Shown piece by piece: positions 50,243-58,158 of a DNA stretch of 64,000 nucleotides. Positions within the stretch are counted from its first letter, which is position 1. The number at the start of each line of letters is the position of its first letter. The notes beneath the pieces were generated by a model, which made no database searches, had not been told where the DNA came from, and saw only the letters and a program-made list of their open reading frames with translations. The position numbers and the translations under genes are program-made. Source of the stretch: Krasilnikovia cinnamomea (GTDB lineage Bacteria > Actinomycetota > Actinomycetes > Mycobacteriales > Micromonosporaceae); NCBI RefSeq assembly GCF_004217545.1, contig NZ_SHKY01000001.1, forward strand, positions 2,790,001-2,854,000, in the 5' to 3' direction.

Positions 50243-50908
50243 TCAGCGTGGGCACTGGGCCCAGGCGAAGTGGTAGGTGGTGTTGATCGCCCCGTCGGTG
50301 GAGTCCATCGTGATGAAGCTGGTGGTGCGTGTCGTGTCCGAGGTACCGGCGATCGCCCGCAGCTCGGTGTTGATGTTGAGGTTGCGCAGTGCCCCACATG
50401 GTGCCCAGACCAGCGCGGCAACCGCGACCTCGTCGGTGGTCTGCCAGTCGTCACCCAGCGGCCCGTAGAACGGGTGGCTGATGTACGCGGTCTGCGACTG
50501 ACCCTGGAAGTAGTAGTTGGCCCGCTCGATGGCACTGGCTCCGGCCGCGAGCGACGCGAAACCGCGGTAGTCCACCTTGCTGATCGCGTACGTGAAGCCG
50601 TGCGGTACGTGGACGACGATGTTGAGCTGGCAGTTCTTGCGCCAGTCGGTCGGGGCCGCCCCGACACCGACCTGCGCGGTGTACGCCGAATAGGTGACGG
50701 TGAAGGCGGTGTTGTCGGGTGACACCGCGATCGCGGCGGTCCCGGCCGGGCAGCCGGTGCCGTTGACGGTCACCACGTCGATGACGATCCGGTCGCTCGG
50801 CGGCGGCACCGGGAGATCTAGATAGCCGATGGCCGATGCCGGGCTGGCGAACAATGTCGATGCCAACACCGCGAGCATGGCGCAGCAAATGGTCAACGCC
50901 TTGCGCAT
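50243..50908 (-). CDS. Secreted DUF4360 family protein, paralogue 1
   Basis: A 221-residue protein with a signal peptide at about 1-26 (ASPASA cleavage) followed by a DUF4360 domain. The domain runs from the VTVNGTGCPAGTAAIAVSPDNTAF segment through YAISKVDYRGFASLAAGA and LVWAPCG to FITMDSTDG near the C-terminus. Four cysteines are conserved among the three neighbours and probably form disulfides. ATG 50908 has GGAAGGAG upstream. A good -35/-10 pair lies 42-71 bp before the start. DUF4360 proteins are secreted, of unknown function. Two paralogues lie immediately on the other side of the promoter region. Confidence 0.88.
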   Translation of the reverse strand: MRKALTICCAMLAVLASTLFASPASAIGYLDLPVPPPSDRIVIDVVTVNGTGCPAGTAAIAVSPDNTAFTVTYSAYTAQVGVGAAPTDWRKNCQLNIVVHVPHGFTYAISKVDYRGFASLAAGASAIERANYYFQGQSQTAYISHPFYGPLGDDWQTTDEVAVAALVWAPCGALRNLNINTELRAIAGTSDTTRTTSFITMDSTDGAINTTYHFAWAQCPR

Positions 50909-50950
50909 AAGGACTCCTTCCAAAGCCTCAGCGGCGTCCGTGATGCGGCC

Positions 50951-50979
50951 ATGCTATTTAGCTAATCGAGGGCAGTCAA
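50951..50979 (-). promoter_or_regulatory. Promoter of DUF4360 paralogue 1
   Basis: On the minus strand TTGACT (-35, 50974-50979), a 17-bp spacer and TAGCAT (-10, 50951-50956). The local AT content is unusually high for this window. Confidence 0.7.
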
Positions 50980-51163
50980 TGTGTAAAGTTGATTCCTCAG
51001 ATGAATTCAAGGATCAACTCCCCAGAATGGCAGGACCCCCCAAGGTCGTCAATAAGTGGATCAAGGCTCCCCCATTTAATCCGAAATAGCCTGAATAAAT
51101 GCCACAGGGGGAGATCCGAAGATCACTATTTCCAAAACAGTTTTCACTGCTCTCTGGAAGTTC
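50980..51163. other. AT-rich divergent intergenic region
   Basis: This is the centre of the 348-bp gap between divergent DUF4360 genes. It is markedly AT-richer than the window average. Short frames here lack ribosome sites. No gene is supported. Promoters are listed on each side. Confidence 0.5.
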
Positions 51164-51192
51164 TTGTCGTTCCGATGGCCCATCGCTAGCAT
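51164..51192 (+). promoter_or_regulatory. Promoter of DUF4360 paralogue 2
   Basis: TTGTCG (51164-51169), a 17-bp spacer and TAGCAT (51187-51192), the same -10 and spacing as the divergent paralogue. It ends 64 bp before the start codon. Confidence 0.6.
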
Positions 51193-51256
51193 TCGCCCTA
51201 GGCTTTGATTGAGGTCGATATGTAATCTTCGGGACACGCCCAGGAAGGGAACCCCC

Positions 51257-51904
51257 ATGACCTTCAGGCAGGCCGGCGCGAGATTGCTCACCCTCGCGAC
51301 CGTGATAGCTCTCTCCACTTTGTCCCTGTCCGGTCCGGCGCAAGCCGAGGACTCCGTACCCCCGAGCGGGCAGGTCACGCTCGACGTGCAGACCGTCAAC
51401 GGCTCCGGCTGCCCGGCCGGCACGGCGTGGGTCAGCATGCAGCCGGACAACACCGGATTCCGGATCTACTACTCCGACTTCCGCGCCGCCGACGGCGGCT
51501 CCACCAACCCCACCAGCGTCCGCAAGAACTGCCAGGTCAACGTGCTCGTGCACATCCCGCAGGGCTTCACGTACGCGATCGCCCGCGCCGACTACTGGGG
51601 CCGGGCGCACCTGGAGGCGGGCGCCACCGCCCTGGAGCGCACCAACTACTACCTTCAGGGATCGTCCGACAACAACTACGCGGACCACTACTTCGCCGGC
51701 CCGTTCGACGGCGGCTGGCACACGATCGACGTCACCAGCGCCGCCGAGCTGGTCTGGGCACCCTGCGGCCTGACCCGCAGCCTCAACATCAACACGGAAC
51801 TCCGGGTCGACGCGGGCTCCTCGTCGCGCACCAGCTGGATCTCGCTACGCGCCTCCGAGGGCGACGTCTACACCATCGTCAATTTCCAGTGGCGGCGGTG
51901 CTGA
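51257..51904 (+). CDS. Secreted DUF4360 family protein, paralogue 2
   Basis: A 215-residue protein with a signal peptide at about 1-30 (SGPAQA cleavage) and a DUF4360 domain. The visible motifs are VQTVNGSGCPAGTAWVSM, VRKNCQVNVLVHIPQGFTYAI, ERTNYYLQG, LVWAPCG and a C-terminal WRRC. ATG 51257 has AGGAAGGG about eight bases upstream. A longer frame to 51209 has no ribosome site. It is divergent from paralogue 1 and followed after 76 bp by paralogue 3 on the same strand. Extracellular location is expected. The function of the family is unknown. Confidence 0.88.
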   Translation: MTFRQAGARLLTLATVIALSTLSLSGPAQAEDSVPPSGQVTLDVQTVNGSGCPAGTAWVSMQPDNTGFRIYYSDFRAADGGSTNPTSVRKNCQVNVLVHIPQGFTYAIARADYWGRAHLEAGATALERTNYYLQGSSDNNYADHYFAGPFDGGWHTIDVTSAAELVWAPCGLTRSLNINTELRVDAGSSSRTSWISLRASEGDVYTIVNFQWRRC

Positions 51905-51980
51905 CCGCTACCCGCGCTGGCGTTGGCCCCGTCGCCTTCCGGCGGGGCCTTCGCGGCGCTCTGGAGCAGGGAACGACCCG

Positions 51981-52589
51981 GTGAGGCGGGCGCTGCTGGC
52001 CGGGTTGCTGATCGCACCCGTACTCCCCGCCGCACCACCGTCCCCACCGGACGGCGTGGTCATCGAGGTGGTGAGCGCGAGCGGGTCGAGCTGCCGCCCC
52101 GGCACCGTGGCGGTGGCCATCTCCCCCGACCGGGAGGCCTTCACGGTGACCTACAGCGAATATCTCGCGGCGGCCGGCGGCGACGCCAAGACCGGCGACG
52201 CGACCCAGAAGTGCAAGCTCACCGTGCAGCTCCAGGTGCCCGCCGGCGTCACGTACGCGGTGACCCAGGCCGACTACCGGGGCTTCGCGTCCCTGGCGAG
52301 CGGGGCGAACGCCGCGCTGCGGGCCAGCTACCGGTTCCAGGGCGACCCGCAGCCCACCCCGGTCGAGCATCCGTTCCCCGGCCCGTACGCCGACAACTGG
52401 CAGGTCACCGACCGCACCGACCCGGTGGTCTTCGGCCCGTGCGGCAAGGGCCGCAAGTTCACCATCGACACCGAGCTGGTGGTGGACGCGGGGACCGCGC
52501 CAAACCAAACCAGCTTCATCGTGATGGACTCCACGGACGGCAGCTTCGGGACCACGTACCGGCTGGCCTGGCGGTCCTGTACCGGCTGA
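51981..52589 (+). CDS. Secreted DUF4360 family protein, paralogue 3
   Basis: A 202-residue protein with a short signal sequence (RRALLAGLLIAPVLPAAPP) and a DUF4360 domain: VVSASGSSCRPGTVAVAISPDREAF, YAVTQADYRGFASLASGA, VFGPCGKGRKFTIDTEL and FIVMDSTDGSFGT. It is closer in motif detail to paralogue 1 than to its immediate neighbour. The start is GTG with CAGGGA upstream. It probably shares the transcript of paralogue 2. The stop is one base from the stop of the convergent SDR gene. Confidence 0.85.
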   Translation: MRRALLAGLLIAPVLPAAPPSPPDGVVIEVVSASGSSCRPGTVAVAISPDREAFTVTYSEYLAAAGGDAKTGDATQKCKLTVQLQVPAGVTYAVTQADYRGFASLASGANAALRASYRFQGDPQPTPVEHPFPGPYADNWQVTDRTDPVVFGPCGKGRKFTIDTELVVDAGTAPNQTSFIVMDSTDGSFGTTYRLAWRSCTG

Positions 52590-52590
52590 A

Positions 52591-53586
52591 TCAGCGCAGG
52601 TCCCCGGCCGGCGCGCCGCCGAGCACCGCGGCGGTACGCCGGCCGATCAGCGCCCCGAAGTCGGGATCGCGGGATGCCGCGGAGGACGGGTACGGCTCGC
52701 TCCCCCGGTAATAGCCGCCGGTTTCGGAGTCCAACGCGGGATCGGCGGCCAGCCGGATACCGGTGCGCGCGCCTTTCTCCGGGGTGGCCAGCAGCGGGCG
52801 GCCAAGTGTCTGGATCATCTTGAACAGGCCACCGGCATTACGCCCGAAGCCGGTCGCCACACTGCCCGGATCGGCGCAATTGACCGTAATCCCGCTGCCG
52901 GCCACCTCCCCCGCCAGAACATAGCTGTACGCCAGGTTGATCAATTTCGCGTCGCAGTACGCCTGGAATTGGTGGAACCGGCCCGGATACGACCAATCCG
53001 CCAAGTGTGGATTGCCCCGCCTTTCGAGTGAAGAGGACACATTCACCACTCGGGATGGCCGTCCGGCCGCAGCCGCCCCGTCGCGCAGGAGACCGAGCAG
53101 CGCGCGACTCAGCGCGGCAACGGCGATGTGATTCACGGCAATAGTGCGTTCCACCCCGTCCTGCGACAATCCGCGTCGGGGAAATGCCGCTCCGGCATTG
53201 TTGATCAATACGTGCAATCCGTTTGAGGCCACGCGTCGCACCTGTGCGGCGATCTCGCGTACGCCCGCGAGGGAGCCGAGGTCGCCCGCCACGGCGACGA
53301 ACCGCGACCCCACCGGCCCGGGCCTCGCGGATACGACACTCCCGCCGCGACGCTCGGATTCCCCGCCCCGGGCCCCGTCGAGGATGGACTCCGTGCCCGG
53401 GCGGCCGCCGCGCGAGAACTCCGCTATGGCCTCCCTGGCGCGGGACATCGTCCGCGCGTGCACCAGCACCGTGGCGCCGGCGGCGCCCAGGGCGGACGCC
53501 GTGGCCCGTCCGACACCGCTGGTCGCTCCGGTCACCAGGACCACCCGGCCGGTCATCGGCCACCCGGATACTGCCCGCTCGCCCAC
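52591..53586 (-). CDS. Short-chain dehydrogenase/reductase
   Basis: A 331-residue SDR. The cofactor motif is TGATSGVG near residue 21, NNAGAAFP follows further on, the catalytic Ser lies in VNVSSSLERRG, and YxxxK is in YCDAKL. It is longer than classical SDRs because a Gly/Arg/Ser-rich insert of about 40 residues (EFSRGGRPGTES to GPVGSRF) lies between beta strands 2 and 3. GTG 53586 is chosen for AAGGAG five bases upstream. ATG 53556 is the alternative. A divergent HxlR regulator with a palindrome between the two suggests substrate-responsive repression. Confidence 0.88.
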   Translation of the reverse strand: MGERAVSGWPMTGRVVLVTGATSGVGRATASALGAAGATVLVHARTMSRAREAIAEFSRGGRPGTESILDGARGGESERRGGSVVSARPGPVGSRFVAVAGDLGSLAGVREIAAQVRRVASNGLHVLINNAGAAFPRRGLSQDGVERTIAVNHIAVAALSRALLGLLRDGAAAAGRPSRVVNVSSSLERRGNPHLADWSYPGRFHQFQAYCDAKLINLAYSYVLAGEVAGSGITVNCADPGSVATGFGRNAGGLFKMIQTLGRPLLATPEKGARTGIRLAADPALDSETGGYYRGSEPYPSSAASRDPDFGALIGRRTAAVLGGAPAGDLR

Positions 53587-53674
53587 CACGGCTCCTTCGC
53601 GACGACGGCGCGCGCCCCCGTGGCGACGCCTGGAATCGATCGTTTCGCATATCGGTCGCCGGTGGAAAGTAGGC

Positions 53675-53698
53675 ACCTTGAAGGTATATAGGTACTGG
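53675..53698. promoter_or_regulatory. HxlR operator/promoter in SDR-hxlR intergenic region
   Basis: Palindrome ACCTTGAAGGT (53675-53685) runs into TATATA (53685-53690), which can act as -10 for the regulator. The ATG lies nine bases beyond, so the regulator message may be leaderless. Confidence 0.5.
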
Positions 53699-54091
53699 AT
53701 GGATACCGGAGTTGACCTGCGCGTTCGGGGTGGTGCCGACGCGTACCTGCGGGGCTGTCCGTCGCGGGACGTGCTGGACATGATCGGTAGCAAGTGGACC
53801 GTGCTGATCGTGCCGGCGTTGCGCGAGGGTCCGTTGCGCTTCGGCGAGCTGCGCCGACGCCTCGACGGCATCACGCAGAAGAGCCTCACCCAGACACTGC
53901 GCACGCTGGAGCGCGACGGCCTGATCACCCGCACCCAGTACCCGACGATCCCGCCCCGGGTGGAGTACGCGTTGACCGATCTCGGGTTGCGCGCCGTGGC
54001 CCTGCTGGCCGGGGTCCGCGACTGGGCGGAAGCCAACCTCGCCGACGTACTGGCGGCCCGCGCCGCACACGACGCCCGCGCCGACAGCTAA
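53699..54091 (+). CDS. HxlR family transcriptional regulator
   Basis: A 130-residue winged-helix regulator of the HxlR family. Seen are the N-terminal CPSRDVLDMIGSKWTVLIVPAL (the Cys-containing start and WTxLI helix), LREGPLRFGELRRRLDGITQKSLTQTLRTLERDGL and the wing PPRVEYALTDLG. No Shine-Dalgarno is present before ATG 53699, and a TATATA box sits eight bases upstream, which suggests leaderless translation. The divergent SDR gene is the probable target. HxlR proteins often sense aldehydes or redox state, which fits an SDR partner, but the ligand is unknown. Confidence 0.92.
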   Translation: MDTGVDLRVRGGADAYLRGCPSRDVLDMIGSKWTVLIVPALREGPLRFGELRRRLDGITQKSLTQTLRTLERDGLITRTQYPTIPPRVEYALTDLGLRAVALLAGVRDWAEANLADVLAARAAHDARADS

Positions 54092-54310
54092 CCAAACCGA
54101 TCTTGAGGAGTTCGGGTGCGGAACTGACCGAAAGTCTCCAACAACCGGCACGGCACCCTTCGCGGCGACCCGGTGTCGTTGCATCCCACCGCCTGCGCCC
54201 AGATCCGCAGCGTCTCGTGGCGGGGCGGGCTGGGCGGCTCGCGTTCACAGCACACATGGATGGCTGACTCGCGCCCCCGCAGCGGCGCGGCGCCGGCATG
54301 GCCGCTTGAC

Positions 54311-54355
54311 AGTTCTAGAACTCTCGGCAAGGGTGAGGGAGAGTTATAGAACTCT
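54311..54355 (+). promoter_or_regulatory. Two operator-like palindromes and -35 box before trpB
   Basis: AGTTCTAGAACT (54311-54322) and AGAGTTATAGAACTCT (54340-54355) share the pattern AGTT-N-TAG-AACT and are centred 31 bp apart, about three helical turns. TTGACA at 54306-54311 abuts the first. The second ends 10 bp before the trpB start. The layout suits a dimeric repressor binding cooperatively. Confidence 0.7.
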
Positions 54356-54365
54356 AGGAGATGCC

Positions 54366-55571
54366 ATGACAGTCACGAACGCCCTATCCGTGGCCGCCCG
54401 CACGATGATGGCCGAGCCCCTCGCGGGCGGGCGCTTCGGCGAGTTCGGTGGCCGCTACGTACCCGAATCGCTGGTCGCCGCCTGCGCCGAGGTGGAGGAG
54501 GCGTTCCGCGAAGCCTGGTCCGACGCGTCGTTCCGGCACCGGCTGGAACGGCTGCGCGCCGTCCACGCCGGACGCCCGACCGCGCTCACCCCGGCCGTGA
54601 ACCTCTCCGCCGAACTCGGCGTCACCGTCCTGCTCAAGCGCGAGGACCTGGCACACACCGGCTCCCACAAGATCAACAACGTGCTGGGGCAGGCGTTGCT
54701 GGCCCACCGGATGGGCCGCCGCCGCCTGCTGGCCGAGACCGGCGCCGGACAGCACGGCGTGGCCGCCGCGACCGCCGCCGCCCTGTTCGGCCTCGACGCC
54801 ACGGTCTTCATGGGCGAACGCGACATCGAACGCCAGCAGCTCAACGTCTTCCGCATGACGATGCTGGGCGCCGAGATCGTCCCGGTACGCAGCGGCAGCC
54901 GCACCCTCAAGGACGCCTGCAACGAGGCCATGCGGCACTGGGTCACCGCCGCCCACGACTCCTACTACTGCGTCGGCTCCGTGATGGGGCCGCACCCGTA
55001 CCCCTGGATGGTCCGGGAATTCCAGCGGGTCATCGGCGAGGAGGCCCGCGCGCAGTGCGCCGCGGAACTGCCCACGTCCGTGCCCACCCACGTCGTCGCC
55101 TGCGTCGGCGGCGGCTCCAACGCGGCCGGGACCTTCGCCGGGTTCGTCGACACGGATGCGCGGCTCATCGGCGTCGAGGCCGCCGGCGGGGCAGCCATGA
55201 CCGACGGGACCGCCGGGATCGTGCACGGCTACCGCAGCCGCGTCCTGCAGGACGAGCACGGGCAGGTCGCCGAGGCCCACTCCATCGCCGCCGGCCTCGA
55301 CTACCCCGGCGTCGGCCCCGAGCACGCCTACCTCGGCGACATCCGGCGCGCCCGCTACGTCACCGTCACCGACGACGAGGTGGTGCCCGCGCTGCGCCGG
55401 CTCGCCCGCACTGAGGGCATCCTGTGCGCGCTCGAATCGGCGCACGCGATCGCGTGGGTGCTGCGCGCGGCCGGCACCGCCGACCTGCCGACCGGATCCA
55501 CCGTACTGATCACCCTCTCCGGGCGCGGCGACAAGGACATGCCCGCGCTGATGGCGACGGCCACCCGGTGA
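54366..55571 (+). CDS. trpB: Tryptophan synthase beta chain
   Basis: A 401-residue TrpB. PLP lysine K102 lies in HTGSHKINN, the catalytic glutamate (E124) is in LLAETGAGQHG, the phosphate loop is in CVGGGSNAAG, and the late LSGRGDKDM motif is present. It condenses indole and serine to tryptophan. ATG 54366 has AGGAG six bases upstream. It is coupled to trpA by a GTGA overlap. No trpC, trpD or trpE adjoins, so this trpBA pair is probably separate from a main trp operon, perhaps serving specialised metabolism or aminoacylation supply. Control is likely through the paired palindromes upstream. Confidence 0.96.
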   Translation: MTVTNALSVAARTMMAEPLAGGRFGEFGGRYVPESLVAACAEVEEAFREAWSDASFRHRLERLRAVHAGRPTALTPAVNLSAELGVTVLLKREDLAHTGSHKINNVLGQALLAHRMGRRRLLAETGAGQHGVAAATAAALFGLDATVFMGERDIERQQLNVFRMTMLGAEIVPVRSGSRTLKDACNEAMRHWVTAAHDSYYCVGSVMGPHPYPWMVREFQRVIGEEARAQCAAELPTSVPTHVVACVGGGSNAAGTFAGFVDTDARLIGVEAAGGAAMTDGTAGIVHGYRSRVLQDEHGQVAEAHSIAAGLDYPGVGPEHAYLGDIRRARYVTVTDDEVVPALRRLARTEGILCALESAHAIAWVLRAAGTADLPTGSTVLITLSGRGDKDMPALMATATR

Positions 55572-56536
55572 GCGCGCCGTTGGAGACCGCCATGCCCGGC
55601 GCGCTGGAGACCACGACGCGAGCCGCCTCGGAGACCGCCATGCCCGGCGCGCTGGAGACCACGACGCGAGCCGCCTCGGAGACCGCCATGCCCGGCGCGC
55701 TGGAGACCACGACGCGAGCCGCCTCGGAGACCGCGACGCCCGGCGCGCTGGAGACCGCGATGCGCGGTGCCGGGCGTCCCCGCCTCGTTCCGTACGTGAC
55801 CGGCGGCATCACCGCGGACTGGACGCGCTATCTGCTGGCCTGCCAGGCGGGCGGCGCGGACGCGGTCGAGCTGGGCCTGCCGTTCTCCGACCCCATGCTG
55901 GACGGCGTGACGATCCAGCGCGCGTCCGACCAGGCCCTGGCCCGTGGCGCCACGGTCGAGAAGATCCTGACCGATCTCACATCCGTACGGGACCAGCTCA
56001 CCGTGCCCGTGGTCGTCATGACCTACGCCAACCTGGTCGTCCACGCGGGCGCCACGGCGTTCTGCCGTCGGCTGGCCGCGGCCGGGGTGACCGGGCTGAT
56101 CGTGCCCGACCTCCCGGTCGACGAACTCGGCGAGTTGGAGCCGGCCGCCGCCCGATCCGGCATCGACCTCGTCCTGCTCGTCGCGCCGAGCACCCCGGCC
56201 GCCCGGATACGGCAGATCTGCGCCCGCAGCCGCGGCTTCGTGTACGCCGTGAGCACCATGGGCCCGACCGGCGAGCGGGACACCCTCGACGGCCGCGCGG
56301 TCGTGCTGGCCGCGAACGCCCGGGACGCGGGCGGGCCGCCCGTACTGATCGGCTTCGGGGTGTCGACCCCCGCCCAGGCCGCCCGGGCCGCGGGCGCGGC
56401 CGACGGTGTCGTGGTGGCCTCGGCCCTCGTGCGGGAGGTACTCGACGGCGCCACGCCGGAACGGCTCCGGCAGGTGGTGGCGGGATTCCGGGCGGCGCTC
56501 GACGCGACCAGGCTGCGGGGAACTACCTCGAGGTAG
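55568..56536 (+). CDS. trpA: Tryptophan synthase alpha chain with repeat extension
   Basis: From GTG 55568 (coupled to trpB) the protein has 322 residues. The first 65 or so are tandem 16-residue units (ETAMPGALETTTRAAS), absent from normal TrpA. The catalytic barrel then starts at about 65 (RPRLVPYVTGG). The catalytic glutamate and aspartate are in VELGLPFSDPMLDG, and the phosphate site is in GFGVSTPAQA. Each repeat carries GGAG followed six bases later by an in-frame ATG. The last of these, at 55760, would give a normal-length TrpA of 258 residues. The true start is therefore uncertain, and several may be used. The stop codon lies inside a perfect 30-bp palindrome. Confidence 0.9.
   Translation: MSAPLETAMPGALETTTRAASETAMPGALETTTRAASETAMPGALETTTRAASETATPGALETAMRGAGRPRLVPYVTGGITADWTRYLLACQAGGADAVELGLPFSDPMLDGVTIQRASDQALARGATVEKILTDLTSVRDQLTVPVVVMTYANLVVHAGATAFCRRLAAAGVTGLIVPDLPVDELGELEPAAARSGIDLVLLVAPSTPAARIRQICARSRGFVYAVSTMGPTGERDTLDGRAVVLAANARDAGGPPVLIGFGVSTPAQAARAAGAADGVVVASALVREVLDGATPERLRQVVAGFRAALDATRLRGTTSR
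55583..55774 (+). repeat. Four 48-bp tandem repeats at the trpA 5' end
   Basis: Three copies (55583-55630, 55631-55678, 55679-55726) are identical and a fourth (55727-55774) is diverged. Each begins GAGACCGC. The unit length of 48 bp keeps the reading frame. A shorter GGAGACC motif occurs twice per unit. Confidence 0.93.
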
Positions 56537-56544
56537 TTCCCCGC
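56515..56544. terminator. Perfect 30-bp palindrome ending the trpBA operon
   Basis: GCGGGGAACTACCTC followed directly by its reverse complement (56515-56544), a 15-bp stem. The trpA stop TAG (56534-56536) is inside it, so termination and translation stop overlap. No T tract follows. Confidence 0.85.
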
Positions 56545-56587
56545 GACCCCGTGCACCCGGGCTGAGCTGCGGCGTAGCGTCGGCCGG

Positions 56588-56830
56588 ATGGAAGCGGTGA
56601 TCGAGTACGCGATGCAGACCCCGGACGGCGCGTGGCGCGTCGAGGTGGTCAAGCGCGGCCGCTCCCGCTGGTACCGCATCCGGCACGGCGACAACGAACT
56701 CGACTGGCTGAGCATCGCCGCGGTGCACCGCGTCCTGGGCGATGCGGGGATCGACCTGGCCGACCTCGTCGAGGCTGGCGGTCCGGCGAACCCCGCTCCC
56801 CCGGGCGACGCCCAGCACGGCGTGGCCTGA
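56588..56830 (+). CDS. Hypothetical small protein
   Basis: An 80-residue protein with a small beta-rich core (VIEYAMQTPDGAWRVEVVKRGRSRWYRI followed by LDWLSIAAVHRVL). Such short proteins with a WRVEV/WYRI pattern are seen in actinomycetes, but no function is known to me. The ATG lies 44 bp after the trpBA terminator, so it probably has its own promoter. The ribosome site is weak. The stop is 14 bp from the convergent gene. Confidence 0.65.
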   Translation: MEAVIEYAMQTPDGAWRVEVVKRGRSRWYRIRHGDNELDWLSIAAVHRVLGDAGIDLADLVEAGGPANPAPPGDAQHGVA

Positions 56831-56843
56831 CGGCGTCGCCGCG

Positions 56844-57656
56844 CTATCCGCCCCAGCCGGTGAGGCGCTGCGCCGCCAGCCGCGTCAACTGTTGCGTCTG
56901 CGCGGGATCCACCGAAGCCCCCTCCCAGCCATGGAACGACAGCACCGTGACCCGGTTCGCGACGCGCACCACCGCCACCCGGTACCTACGCTCGGCGCGA
57001 CCCTCCGGGGCCTGCACGACGCAGCGGCGCTCCACCAGGACCGCCTCGTCGCCGACGTTCGGCGCGTCCAACAGCCGCTGCCGGCACGTCTGTCCGTCCC
57101 GCTTGTCGCGGGCGCAGTCGCCCACCACGGACCGGAACTCGCGGACGAAATCCGCCGCGCCGGCGCCCCGGTAGGCGGTGACCGTCTGCTCGACGACCCC
57201 GCTCGGCGGCCGGTTCGGTGGCGGATTCCGCTCGTCGTACATCGCCCGGGCCGTCCGGGTCACCCGGATGGCGCCGTTGCTGGCGAACCGCGCGCCACAC
57301 AGATTCGGAGACCTTTCGTCGGCGGGCACCGTGTCGGGCGTCGAACCGTTTGTGTCGGCGGCCGTCAGGAACGCCCGGTCCGGCACGGTCTGCGGGGTCT
57401 GCGACGGCGCCGGGGGTGTCGTCACTGCCACGCTGGCGGCCGGTGGGGCAGGCGCTGTCGGGGGGCCCGCCGTGAACACCCACCGACCACCGGCGGCCAC
57501 GCCGCCAACCACCACGACCAGCGCGACCATCGCCAGCGCGGTCCGGGTACGGCCGCTGCGGTCCGCGCGCGACCGCAGCTTCTCGGCGGCCAGCACGGGA
57601 ACGCTGTCCGCGTCGGCCGACAGCGCGCCGAACAACTCCCTGAGCTCAGTTGACAT
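56844..57656 (-). CDS. Membrane protein, probable anti-sigma partner 1
   Basis: A 270-residue protein with a cytoplasmic N-terminus of about 35 residues (STELRELFGALSADADS and LAAEKLRSRADRSG), one membrane segment near 40-60 and an extracytoplasmic domain with two Cys pairs (NLCGARF, DCARDK, QTCRQR and RRCVVQ). The start overlaps the sigma-factor stop by 11 bases. This layout (SigE-type sigma, then a one-helix membrane protein) is standard for sigma/anti-sigma pairs in actinomycetes. The N-terminal region is the likely sigma-binding part. The anti-sigma role is inferred from gene order, since no zinc-binding ZAS motif is visible. Confidence 0.78.
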   Translation of the reverse strand: MSTELRELFGALSADADSVPVLAAEKLRSRADRSGRTRTALAMVALVVVVGGVAAGGRWVFTAGPPTAPAPPAASVAVTTPPAPSQTPQTVPDRAFLTAADTNGSTPDTVPADERSPNLCGARFASNGAIRVTRTARAMYDERNPPPNRPPSGVVEQTVTAYRGAGAADFVREFRSVVGDCARDKRDGQTCRQRLLDAPNVGDEAVLVERRCVVQAPEGRAERRYRVAVVRVANRVTVLSFHGWEGASVDPAQTQQLTRLAAQRLTGWGG

Positions 57657-58158
57657 CGTTGACCTCCAGAACCCGCCCCTTCGGCGCCTCACTGAGCTGC
57701 GCGGCCAGCGCGGCACGACCGCGGGACAGCCACGACTTGACGGTGCCGGGGGCGGCGCCGGTCTCCCGGGCGATGTCGTCCACCGACATGTCGAACAGGT
57801 AGTGCAGGGCGATCGCCTGCCGGTGCGTCGGCGGAAGCTTGCGCAACGCCGCCGTCAACAGGACGGTGTCCTCGCTGGGCGGGCCCATCGCCGGTGGTGG
57901 TCCCGTCCGCGACAGCACTCCGCGCCAGGCGGTCAACCGGCGCCACCGGTCGGTCGCCAGCCGGACCAGCACCAGCCGGACCCACGCCTCGGGCGCGGGA
58001 TGCGCGGCCACCGTCCGCCAGTGGCGCCACGCCTTCGCGTACGCGTCCTGGACCAGGTCCTGGGCGTCCGTGGGGTCGCCGACCACCGCGTACCCGTAAC
58101 GCATCAGGCGGGTCGAGGTCTGGCGGTAGAACTCGTCGAAACTGTGGGCGTCACGCAT
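57646..58158 (-). CDS. SigE-family RNA polymerase sigma factor 1
   Basis: A 170-residue ECF-type sigma factor of the SigE subfamily. Region 2 is FDEFYRQTSTRLMRYGYAVVGDPTDAQDLVQDAYAKAWRHW. Region 4 is LRKLPPTHRQAIALHYLFDMSVDDIARETGAAPGTVKSWLSRGRAAL. ATG 58158 gives the family length. GGGAGGAG is present but somewhat distant. A GTG four codons upstream is the alternative. It is coupled to the membrane protein downstream. The promoter it recognises is not known. Confidence 0.92.
   Translation of the reverse strand: MRDAHSFDEFYRQTSTRLMRYGYAVVGDPTDAQDLVQDAYAKAWRHWRTVAAHPAPEAWVRLVLVRLATDRWRRLTAWRGVLSRTGPPPAMGPPSEDTVLLTAALRKLPPTHRQAIALHYLFDMSVDDIARETGAAPGTVKSWLSRGRAALAAQLSEAPKGRVLEVNDVN

Noticed and set aside
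55583-55774. Regular repeats considered as a CRISPR array
   Set aside because: The repeats are contiguous without unique spacers and keep the trpA frame, so this is a coding tandem repeat.
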